6,977 nucleotides of DNA. Source: Oxalobacteraceae bacterium. GTDB taxonomy: Bacteria > Pseudomonadota > Gammaproteobacteria > Burkholderiales > Burkholderiaceae_D. The stretch's first letter is position 1, and every line of letters begins with the position of its first letter. The notes beneath the pieces are model-generated. The model saw only the letters and a list, made by a program, of their open reading frames with translations, was not told where the DNA came from and searched no databases. Location: NCBI GenBank assembly GCA_003132085.1, contig PKWO01000174.1, positions 2,094-9,070 on the forward strand, given 5' to 3'. The position numbers were made by a program, and so were the translations under genes. Positions 1 to 5,706 of this stretch are shown in pieces.

Positions 1-441
1 CAGCATTTGCTGCTCGCCACCGGAGAGCGTGCCGGCCAGTTGATGTTGGCGTTCTTTCAAACGAGGGAACAATTCCAGCGCCCGTTCCAGATCCTGTTTG
101 ATGTCGCCACGCGGCCGCGCCCGTGTAAATCGAGGAAACGCTCCCAGCAGCAAATTGTCAGACACGCTCATCGTCGCAAATACCCTTCGCCCCTCGGGTG
201 AGTGGGCGAGACCGGCACGTGCGATTGTGTGCGATGCCAAACCGGTGACATCCCGACCGGCCAACGTCACGCTCCCGCTACGCGGCTTCAACATGCCGGA
301 AATCGCCCGCATGGTCGTGGTTTTGCCCGCGCCGTTGGAGCCGATCAGCGTTACTACCTTGCCTTTGGGAACTTCAAGAGAAATGCCATGCAAGACTTCA
401 ACCTTACCGTAAGCAGCGTGCAAATTAGAAATGGTGAGCAT
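1..441 (-). CDS. livF: LivF-type ABC transporter ATP-binding protein, partial (C-terminus outside window)
   Basis: This is the second ATPase of a branched-chain amino acid type (HAAT) importer; it hydrolyses ATP on the cytoplasmic face to drive the LivH/LivM pore. The 147 visible residues start [20 protein letters not shown]. Walker A is GSNGAGKTT (residues 34-42), the Q-loop region has the PEGRRVF form typical of LivF (Glu where most ABC proteins have Gln), and the signature LSGGEQQML is at 139-147. The window ends there, so Walker B, D-loop and H-loop are not seen; LivF proteins are usually about 235 residues, so roughly 90 are missing. The ATG lies one base after the livMG stop codon, and the upstream purine run AGAGAGA is only a modest ribosome binding site, so translational coupling is likely. 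The family call is firm; the ligand is not determined by this subunit. Confidence 0.95.
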   Translation of the reverse strand, partial: MLTISNLHAAYGKVEVLHGISLEVPKGKVVTLIGSNGAGKTTTMRAISGMLKPRSGSVTLAGRDVTGLASHTIARAGLAHSPEGRRVFATMSVSDNLLLGAFPRFTRARPRGDIKQDLERALELFPRLKERQHQLAGTLSGGEQQML

Positions 442-442
442 G

Positions 443-2413
443 TCAGGATCTCTCTAGGCTTGCGTTGGCGTCAACCTGGTCGCCGGCAGAGCCGCCCAGG
501 TAGGCTTCTATCACTTTCGGGTCGGCCTGTATCGAAGACGGCGTGCCCTCGGCAATTTTTTGCCCGAAGTCGAGTACCGTTACCGTATCGGAAATCGACA
601 TCACTACATCCATATGATGTTCGATCAAAATAATGGTAATGCCGTGCTGACGAATTTTGCGAATGATCGCAATCAACTCCTTGATGTCGGGCGCAGTCAA
701 CCCGGCAGCGGGTTCGTCCAACAGCAGCAGCGCGGGATTCAGACCCATGGCCCGGCCTATCTCAAGCAAACGCTGCTTGCCGTATGGCAGATTGCGGGCC
801 TCCTCGCCGGACAACGACACCAGACCGACAAACTGCAGGATGCCTGCGGCCTGCCCGCGCGCGCGCTGCTCTTCTTCGCGATAGCGGCGGGTATGCAGCA
901 TCACATCCAGCACGTTGCTGCGGAAAGTATGTTGCAACCCGACCAGCACATTTTCGGTCGCGCTCATTTCGCCGAACAACTGCACGTTCTGGAACGTCCG
1001 GGCCACCCCACCTAACGCAATCGCCGATGGCGTAGATCCGGATATGAGCTTGCCGTTGAACTCAACGCTGCCATCGGTCGGCTTGTAAATCCCGGTTAAC
1101 ACATTCATCATCGTGCTTTTACCCGAGCCGTTAGGGTCGATCAGGCCGTGCACGGTTCCTTTGATGATGTCGAGATTGACCTGATTCAAGGCTTTCAACC
1201 CCCCGAACTGCATCAGTAACCGCTTCGCGCTCAAGATGATCTCACCGCTTGCTATCGCGTTCCGGTCGCTAAGCGTTCCAATATCGACGGGCGAGTCTGC
1301 CCCATCGGCAACGGCCGCCGGTACTGTAATCTTACCGAATAGGCCGCGCAAAAATCCGATGATGCCATCCTGCAGGTAGTACACAACAAACAAGGTCATC
1401 AAACCGAAAATCGTCAAACGCCAGTCGGTAATGTTTTCCAGTTTGTAGGAAAACACCGCCATGCCGATCACGGCTGCCAGCGGCACGGCGATCTCGCGAA
1501 GCGACTTGCGTTTGCGCGCCAACAGAAAGGCGCTCGCCAGTATGCCGATCACCGCAGCCGCAGTCGCGATTTCGCGAAACAAATCGATGTCCGACAACAA
1601 GCTGGGCAGCATCACCACAATCAAGGCCCCGACCAGCGCGCCGCTGCGGGTCTTGCGGCCACCCATGATGACTGCCAGCAGGAACAGGATAGTCAATTCA
1701 AAATTGTAGGTATCCGGCGATATATATTCTCCCGAATACGCATACAAGCTGCCCGCCAGACCGGCCAACGCCGCACTGATGACGAATGCGTACACCTTAT
1801 AGCGATATACCGAAACTCCCATGCAATCGGACGCAACCGGGCTATCGCGCAATGCCTGAAAAGCGCGCCCCAAATGCGATTTGACGATGCGGTCGACCAC
1901 AATCAGCGACAACACCATCAATATAGCGACCACGTAAAAGAACTCCGCTTCACTGAACTTGTGGCCTAACAATATCGGTTTGCCGACCTTGATCCCGAGC
2001 GGCCCTTCGGTGAGAAAGGTCATTTCGTTGATCAGTATCTGGATGATGGTGCCGAAGGCCAAGGTCACCATAGCGAGGTAAGGTCCGGTCACGCGCAACG
2101 CCGGCAGTGCCAGAATCGCGCCAAACAGCGCCGTCACGGCAATACTGCACGGAATCGCCAGCAGGAAAGGCATGCCCAGCTTGAAAACCAATACTCCGGT
2201 GGTGTAAGAGCCGATGCCGAACAATCCGGCATGACCGAGCGACACTTGCCCGGTATAGCCGACCACGATATCCAGCCCGAACAGCAGGATCGCGTAGATC
2301 AGAATCGTTTCAGCCAAATGAATGTAGTAAGGATTATGGATTATCGCCGGAACCAGGAACAAAGCCAGTAAAGCCAGCAAGGAGAAAGCACGCATCTTCT
2401 TATTCATGCTCAT
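443..2413 (-). CDS. livM/livG: Fused LivM-LivG: branched-chain amino acid type ABC permease plus ATP-binding protein
   Basis: A single 656-residue frame joins two importer subunits that are separate in E. coli. Residues about 1-350 are a LivM permease: many hydrophobic segments, the LivM-typical [19 protein letters not shown] stretch near 52-70, and an ALRDSP cytoplasmic loop that contacts the ATPase. A short Ala/Asp-rich linker (about 360-390) leads to a LivG ATPase. There, Q-loop Gln475, the LivG-style signature LPYGKQ (542-547), Walker B LLLLDEP with Asp566/Glu567, and the H-loop EHH (598-600) are intact. Walker A reads DPNGSGKST (426-434): the usual first Gly is Asp. The first ATG overlaps the livH stop as ATGA. 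However, AGAAGG (2415-2420) sits only one base from it and seven bases from the ATG of Met3, so translation may really begin at 2407 (654 residues). The fused arrangement is known in Proteobacteria and gives one ATPase per permease covalently. The ligand is unknown. Confidence 0.95.
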   Translation of the reverse strand: MSMNKKMRAFSLLALLALFLVPAIIHNPYYIHLAETILIYAILLFGLDIVVGYTGQVSLGHAGLFGIGSYTTGVLVFKLGMPFLLAIPCSIAVTALFGAILALPALRVTGPYLAMVTLAFGTIIQILINEMTFLTEGPLGIKVGKPILLGHKFSEAEFFYVVAILMVLSLIVVDRIVKSHLGRAFQALRDSPVASDCMGVSVYRYKVYAFVISAALAGLAGSLYAYSGEYISPDTYNFELTILFLLAVIMGGRKTRSGALVGALIVVMLPSLLSDIDLFREIATAAAVIGILASAFLLARKRKSLREIAVPLAAVIGMAVFSYKLENITDWRLTIFGLMTLFVVYYLQDGIIGFLRGLFGKITVPAAVADGADSPVDIGTLSDRNAIASGEIILSAKRLLMQFGGLKALNQVNLDIIKGTVHGLIDPNGSGKSTMMNVLTGIYKPTDGSVEFNGKLISGSTPSAIALGGVARTFQNVQLFGEMSATENVLVGLQHTFRSNVLDVMLHTRRYREEEQRARGQAAGILQFVGLVSLSGEEARNLPYGKQRLLEIGRAMGLNPALLLLDEPAAGLTAPDIKELIAIIRKIRQHGITIILIEHHMDVVMSISDTVTVLDFGQKIAEGTPSSIQADPKVIEAYLGGSAGDQVDANASLERS

Positions 2414-3300
2414 ACCTTCTTGATCGCCATTTTGCCGAACAAACCGGCCGGCTTGACCGCCAATACCAGCAATAGCAATAGCAACCCGGGAACCTCCTTA
2501 TAGCCGCTGGCGACATAATATCCGGTCAACTCCTCGGCAATGCCTAAAATCAAACCTCCCACGATCGCCCCGACGCCGGACGTCAAACCGCCGATGATGG
2601 CGACCGCAAATGCCTTAAGTCCCAGCGAGGCGCCCATGCTTGCGCCGGTCAATGTCAGCGGGGCAATCAATACACCGGCGAAGGCTGCGGTGGCTGAAGA
2701 CAGCGCATAGGAAAAGGTGATGACGACACTGGTGTTGATGCCCATCAGGCCGGCCGCATCGCGATCGTTCGAGGTTGCCACTACCGCTTTGCCGTAAATC
2801 GATTTGCGATTGAATATTTCGACCGCCAGCATCATTGCCAACGCCCCCAGCACCACGACAATCTGCATCGGTTGCACGTTTGCGCCCCAGACTTGAATCG
2901 GCGTGGTGCTCAGCGGCGACGGAAAGGTCAGGTCATCCTTGCCCCAGATATTTTCCGCTACATTTTTGAAAATAATGGCCAGCGCGATAGTCGACATGAT
3001 CCAGCCGAATTCGGATTTGATTTTAATCGCCGGGCGCACGCCTATCAGTTCGACCACCATCCCCTGCAGCGCGCCGAAGATGATCACCAGCGGAATCATC
3101 AGCCAATAGTTAAGGTAGGGGCCGCCGTGTATGGTTCCGGCCAGGCTCAGGCCAACCAAAGCGCCAAGCATCAGCGCCTCGCCCTGACCGAAGTTGAGTG
3201 TGCCGGAGGTGGCAAACGTCAGTTGATAGCCAAAAGCGATGACAGCGTAAATCATGCCCAATGAGATACCGCTGATGACCAGTTGCAGTAGAATTTCCAT
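2410..3300 (-). CDS. livH: LivH-type branched-chain amino acid ABC transporter permease
   Basis: This inner-membrane permease (296 residues) pairs with the LivM half of the next gene to form the substrate pore. The N-terminus runs ISGISLGMIYAVIAFGYQL, followed by SGTLNFGQGEALMLGAL, both hallmark LivH stretches. Several hydrophobic segments follow, then the cytoplasmic coupling loop ATSNDRDAAGLMGIN (about 176-190) and a Gly-rich GGLTSGVGAIVGGLILG segment near 237-253. Length matches the family (about 290-310). The ATG is the only sensible start for this N-terminus; the ribosome binding site in front of it is weak (GAGTGA). It lies 153 bases after the livK stop and overlaps livMG by four bases, so it belongs to the same operon. 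The intergenic hairpin upstream may lower its expression relative to livK. Confidence 0.95.
   Translation of the reverse strand: MEILLQLVISGISLGMIYAVIAFGYQLTFATSGTLNFGQGEALMLGALVGLSLAGTIHGGPYLNYWLMIPLVIIFGALQGMVVELIGVRPAIKIKSEFGWIMSTIALAIIFKNVAENIWGKDDLTFPSPLSTTPIQVWGANVQPMQIVVVLGALAMMLAVEIFNRKSIYGKAVVATSNDRDAAGLMGINTSVVITFSYALSSATAAFAGVLIAPLTLTGASMGASLGLKAFAVAIIGGLTSGVGAIVGGLILGIAEELTGYYVASGYKEVPGLLLLLLVLAVKPAGLFGKMAIKKV
2415..2420 (-). promoter_or_regulatory. Ribosome binding site that bears on the livMG start
   Basis: AGAAGG lies inside the end of livH. It is one base from the ATG at 2413 but seven bases from the in-frame ATG at 2407 (third codon). Normal spacing therefore favours 2407, while the ATGA overlap with the livH stop favours 2413 through coupling. 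Both give the same protein except for two residues. Confidence 0.55.
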
Positions 3301-3330
3301 GAAGTCACTCGTCAGGCGGCGTTAGCCCGG

Positions 3331-3375
3331 ATGCTGGATAAATGGCGTGATCTTCTCACCGAATTTATCCAACAT
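3331..3375 (-). promoter_or_regulatory. Intercistronic hairpin between livK and livH
   Basis: Arms 3331-3343 (ATGCTGGATAAAT) and 3363-3375 (ATTTATCCAACAT) pair at 12 of 13 positions, the exception being a C/A in one strand and G-U in the other. After a symmetric 3x3 internal loop, an inner stem GTGA/TCAC (3347-3350 with 3356-3359) closes a 5-base loop. There is no T-run after either side, so it does not look like a full intrinsic terminator. In binding-protein operons such structures commonly protect the upstream mRNA or cause partial read-through, giving more binding protein than permease; that role is inferred here. The hairpin is seen directly. Confidence 0.6.
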
Positions 3376-3453
3376 GCGAACCGGCACCGCAGTAAGAAAA
3401 AGCCAGCCCTTACGTCGCAAGAACTGGCCAAATGAAGCTGCAAATAGGTAATC

Positions 3454-4611
3454 TTACTTGGCTAATACCACCCGTCCATTTGACACTTGGCCAAAAACCG
3501 CCATTCCGGGTTTGATGGCTTCATGATCGTCGTGTGTGAAAGGCTTGTCGTAAGCGGCCACCACGCCATCCACTTTTTCTTTCAGGTTTTCCAATGCTGC
3601 GCGCACTTGCGGACCATCGGTGGTACCGGCCTGCTTAATCGCTGCGGCCAGCAGATACACGGAGTCGTAACCCTGCGCCGCCGACACCGGCGATGGAATG
3701 CGCCCCCCCGGAGGATTATAAGCCTTTACATAGCTATCGATAAATATCTTCCGCCTAGGCGTGTTCGGGTCCTGGATAAACGTCTGCGGCATCTTGGTTC
3801 CTTCGCCATTTTTGCCTGCGTTGTCGATGAAATTCGCCATCGACAGGGTCCAACTGCCGATCATCGGCACTTTCCAGCCGAGCTTTTCCATGCCGTTCGC
3901 AATTTGCGCCAGTTCGGGGCCGATTCCGTAGGTTAACACGACCTGCGCGCCGGCCTGCTTTGCTCTCAGCAACTGGGCGGTCATGTCGACATCTTTAATG
4001 TTGTACTTCTCGACCGCCACCGCTTTGATGCCTTTCTTGTCGAGCGCCTTTTCCAGGTCCTCGCGCCCGAGTTGCCCGTAATTGGTGGAGTCGGCAAGAA
4101 TCGCAACCTTGGTATATTTGTGCTTGACGATTGCCTCGTCGACGATCATCGAAGATTGAATCGAATCGTTGGCCGCATTGCGAAACACGTAATTCTCGGG
4201 TTGATCGGCAAATTGCTTGGTGACGATGGATCCGGTTGCGACATCGTTCATGACCGGTATCTTGGCTTCTTGGTAGAAGCGCTGCGATGCCAACGCCACC
4301 CCGGTATTGATATAGCCGACCGTAGCGACCACTTTTTCCTTATTGATCAGCTCCTGAGCGACCTGGACACCGCGTTCGTTTTTCGCTTCGTCGTCGCGTT
4401 CGATCAATTGAATCTGGCGACCCAACACGCCGCCCTTGGCATTGATTTCGGCAGCTGCGAGTTTGACGCCATCGCGCATGGATACGCCCATCGGCGCCGA
4501 CCCGCCGGTGAAAGGGCCGGATACACCGATCTTGATCGGTTCTGCGGCAACGCTGGAGAGCGCCCAACCGATTGATATTGCCGCTGCCAGTGCTTTGATT
4601 TTGTATGACAT
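3454..4611 (-). CDS. livK: Periplasmic branched-chain amino acid type substrate-binding protein
   Basis: This is the soluble receptor of the importer: it binds the ligand in the periplasm and delivers it to LivH/LivM. Length is 385 residues, normal for the family (365-400). A signal peptide is clear: MSYKIK, a hydrophobic core, then SSVAA before EPIKIG, with signal peptidase I cleavage probably near residue 23. There is no lipobox Cys, so the protein is free in the periplasm. The mature part begins with the type I periplasmic-binding fold marker IKIGVSGPFTGGSAPMG, followed by RDGVKLAAAEINAKGGVLGRQ and VGYINTGVALASQ, and ends with a VFGQVSNGRVVLAK tail. It is first in the operon, with its own promoter and a good ribosome binding site. 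The ligand could be a branched-chain amino acid, but relatives also bind amides, urea or aromatic acids, so specificity is open. Confidence 0.93.
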   Translation of the reverse strand: MSYKIKALAAAISIGWALSSVAAEPIKIGVSGPFTGGSAPMGVSMRDGVKLAAAEINAKGGVLGRQIQLIERDDEAKNERGVQVAQELINKEKVVATVGYINTGVALASQRFYQEAKIPVMNDVATGSIVTKQFADQPENYVFRNAANDSIQSSMIVDEAIVKHKYTKVAILADSTNYGQLGREDLEKALDKKGIKAVAVEKYNIKDVDMTAQLLRAKQAGAQVVLTYGIGPELAQIANGMEKLGWKVPMIGSWTLSMANFIDNAGKNGEGTKMPQTFIQDPNTPRRKIFIDSYVKAYNPPGGRIPSPVSAAQGYDSVYLLAAAIKQAGTTDGPQVRAALENLKEKVDGVVAAYDKPFTHDDHEAIKPGMAVFGQVSNGRVVLAK

Positions 4612-4616
4612 GATAT

Positions 4617-4623
4617 CCCCTCT
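4617..4623 (-). promoter_or_regulatory. livK ribosome binding site
   Basis: AGAGGGG lies five bases upstream of the livK ATG. It is the strongest Shine-Dalgarno match in the operon, in keeping with high expression of a binding protein, and it supports the ATG at 4611 as the start. Confidence 0.7.
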
Positions 4624-4675
4624 GGTTTACATTAATGTTCGAAGCCTTGCCCGACTCTCTTTAGTGCACGTGTAA

Positions 4676-4704
4676 ATTGTAAGAGCGAGAATTGAATTCG
4701 GCAA
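4676..4704 (-). promoter_or_regulatory. Putative sigma70 promoter of the liv operon
   Basis: Minus-strand -35 TTGCCG (4699-4704, 4 of 6 to consensus) and -10 TACAAT (4676-4681, 5 of 6) are separated by an ideal 17 bases. Transcription would begin near 4669, giving a leader of nearly 60 bases. The overlapping small palindromes GTGCAC (4664-4669) and CACGTG (4667-4672) sit at the predicted start, and ACATTAATGT (4629-4638) lies within the leader. Either could be an operator, but no known regulator site is recognised. Confidence 0.6.
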
Positions 4705-4939
4705 TCAAAAAAACATACCGCAACGCAGCATCGACGCGGCGGCAAGCGCCGAAGCGGTGACCGCACATTCGTCATGCGGTTTATCGTGCAATGCAATAGA
4801 ACAATCAGCCGGTTTCTCATCTTGCCTGCAATCACTCTATCATATCGCAGGCGTAAACCATGCCTGATTTCTATCAACGCATGGCATGAACATATAATGA
4901 AAATGGCGGAACCATGATCAATTGGTGCGTCAAACAGAC
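4705..4939. other. Intergenic stretch between the liv promoter and the DUF3096 gene
   Basis: No credible gene is seen here. It holds three small inverted repeats: ACCGCA/TGCGGT (4760-4765 with 4775-4780), CCTGCAAT/ATCGCAGG with one mismatch (4825-4832 with 4844-4851), and CCATGC/GCATGG (4858-4863 with 4879-4884). On the minus strand a T7 run (4707-4713) follows a weak GC-rich stem (CCGC/GCGG around 4718-4739). This could end transcription coming from the DUF3096 side just before the liv promoter, but the stem is poor and the call is tentative. Confidence 0.4.
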
Positions 4940-5095
4940 TCAGTGAATATGCAGGCCGCCCAGGCCGAACAATCCGATCAGGCCGACGGCGATGAGGTAC
5001 AGTGCAACAATGAAGTTCAATAATCGTGGCATGGCCAGTATCAGGATGCCTGCGATCAAGGCCAACAAGGGGCCGAGAGTGATATGTATATTCAT
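4940..5095 (-). CDS. Small DUF3096-type membrane protein
   Basis: A 51-residue frame, easily missed by length cut-offs, encodes MNIHITLGPLLALIAGILIL then AMPRLLNFIVALYLIAVGLI and GLFGLGGLHIH. Two hydrophobic helices (about 8-21 and 26-46) are separated by a short MPRLLN turn. This pattern of a LIAGILIL helix, a PRLLN turn and an IVALYLI(A/V)GLIGLFG helix matches, from memory, the DUF3096 family of tiny inner-membrane proteins found widely in Proteobacteria. The function is unknown. It sits 113 bases downstream of rnpB on the same strand. No good Shine-Dalgarno sequence is visible before the ATG and no promoter of its own is clear. Codon use and composition are coding-like, whereas the opposite-strand frame over this region has no recognisable product. 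Confidence 0.8.
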   Translation of the reverse strand: MNIHITLGPLLALIAGILILAMPRLLNFIVALYLIAVGLIGLFGLGGLHIH

Positions 5096-5208
5096 GGCAT
5101 GGTCTATTTTCGGAATGGAATCGTTCGCATCGATGGCGCCCGGACCGACATCACGATTACCGCACAGATCGGCGCACAGATCTGTATTGTGACTGGGAAA
5201 AAGAAAAT
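5096..5208. other. Spacer between rnpB and the DUF3096 gene, with a short direct repeat/hairpin
   Basis: The 10-mer CGCACAGATC occurs twice with a two-base gap (5161-5170 and 5173-5182). The same stretch can fold as CAGATC/GATCTG (5165-5170 with 5179-5184) around an 8-base loop. Directly after the rnpB 3' end the minus strand is U-rich (ATTTTCTTTTTCCC, 5195-5208), which is a plausible transcript tail. Nothing else is recognised. Confidence 0.4.
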
Positions 5209-5520
5209 GAAGTAAGCCGATAGGCCGGATTCTGTTACGGCGAGTTGCCTCGCTATGACAGCCATTCCTCTAGGCCGTGAATTACTTCACGGCTCAAGCT
5301 TCCTACCCGCACGCTCCGCGAGCAACCTCAACGCGTGCCTATTTGGAATTGCTCCGGGTGGAGGTTACCGCGTTTCACCGTAACTAAATACGCTCGTCTC
5401 TGTGGCCCTATTCCTCGCCTCGCGGCGGACGGCCGTTAACCGTCACCCTGCTCTATGGAGTCCGGACCTTCCTCCCGCCATCGCTTTTCAACGACGGCCA
5501 GCGGCTGTCTGGCTTACTTC
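5209..5520 (-). ncRNA. rnpB: RNase P RNA (bacterial type A)
   Basis: This is the catalytic RNA that removes the 5' leader of pre-tRNAs, together with RnpA protein. On the minus strand the 5' end GAAGTAAGCC (5511-5520) pairs perfectly with GGCTTACTTC (5209-5218) as helix P1. The conserved core GGAGGAAGGTCCGGACTCC (around 5455-5473) and the downstream CAGAATCCGGCC (around 5223-5234) form the P4 region. CACAGAGACGAG (around 5392-5403) follows P9/P10. L15 carries GGGTAGG (5302-5308), the GGU that binds the tRNA CCA end. P18 is an 8-bp stem with a GTAA tetraloop (5274-5293), and a P19-like GCGAG/CTCGC stem with a GCAA loop lies at 5240-5253. At about 312 bases it is shorter than the 377-base E. 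coli RNA, largely because the P12 arm is reduced. The exact ends are set by P1 and could be off by a few bases. Confidence 0.95.
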
Positions 5521-5527
5521 AGCGGCC

Positions 5528-5553
5528 ATTGTAACTTACAACCGGCATGTAAA
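5528..5553 (-). promoter_or_regulatory. rnpB: Putative rnpB promoter
   Basis: A minus-strand -10 box TACAAT (5528-5533) lies 7-8 bases before the inferred 5' end of rnpB at 5520, exactly where it should be. The -35 is unclear: TTTACA (5548-5553) is the best match but is only 14 bases away. The -10 box is embedded in the palindrome TTGTAACTTACAA (5529-5541), which may be accidental or an operator. Confidence 0.55.
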
Positions 5554-5573
5554 CCGTTACCTTCATGTATCTC

Positions 5574-5587
5574 GCGCTTGCAAGCGC
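5574..5587. repeat. 14-bp perfect palindrome between rnpB and the ThDP enzyme gene
   Basis: GCGCTTGCAAGCGC reads the same on both strands. It lies upstream of both divergent genes, 54 bases before the rnpB 5' end and 120 bases before the enzyme ATG. It could be an operator for either gene; no regulator is recognised. Confidence 0.5.
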
Positions 5588-5601
5588 TAGGAGGGGCAAC
5601 G

Positions 5602-5656
5602 CAATTCAATTTGCCGCATCGCAACATCCAACGCGCGTCAATTTAATTTGCTGCAT
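5602..5656. repeat. Two near-identical 18-mers upstream of the ThDP enzyme gene
   Basis: CAATTCAATTTGCCGCAT (5602-5619) and CAATTTAATTTGCTGCAT (5639-5656) match at 16 of 18 positions, both differences being C/T. They are 37 bases apart start to start and end 51 bases before the ATG. The spacing and position suit a pair of regulator binding sites. Function is inferred only. Confidence 0.5.
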
Positions 5657-5706
5657 GCGTCACCCGTTTTCTGCTACGTTATGGCTTTTCCGATTGCGGT
5701 ACTCAC

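Larger units (their letters stand above)
5521..5706. other. Divergent intergenic region, rnpB / ThDP enzyme
   Basis: These 186 bases hold the rnpB promoter, the 14-bp palindrome and the two 18-mers. No convincing plus-strand promoter was found: neither a good -10 nor a good -35 precedes the enzyme ATG. Short frames across this stretch have no recognisable product. Confidence 0.5.

Noticed and set aside
4072..4575. 167-codon plus-strand frame within livK
   Set aside because: It is antisense to a well-supported binding protein, is explained by codon bias of livK, and has no domain of its own.
4632..4877. 81-codon minus-strand frame upstream of livK
   Set aside because: It runs through the liv promoter and leader, has an Arg/Cys-rich product without a recognisable domain, and lacks a good ribosome binding site.
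4893..4898. Perfect TATAAT on the plus strand
   Set aside because: There is no matching -35 at 16-18 bases and no plus-strand gene downstream before 5707, so it is probably chance in an AT-rich spot.
5165..5184. CAGATC/GATCTG hairpin as an rnpB terminator
   Set aside because: It is more than 20 bases beyond the U-rich tail and is not followed by a T-run on the minus strand, so it does not fit an intrinsic terminator.
4992..5192. 66-codon plus-strand frame
   Set aside because: It overlaps the DUF3096-type gene on the opposite strand, which has a far more convincing two-helix product.
5402..5646. Overlapping short plus-strand frames across rnpB and its upstream region
   Set aside because: They lie antisense to the RNase P RNA and its promoter and have low-complexity, unrecognisable products.
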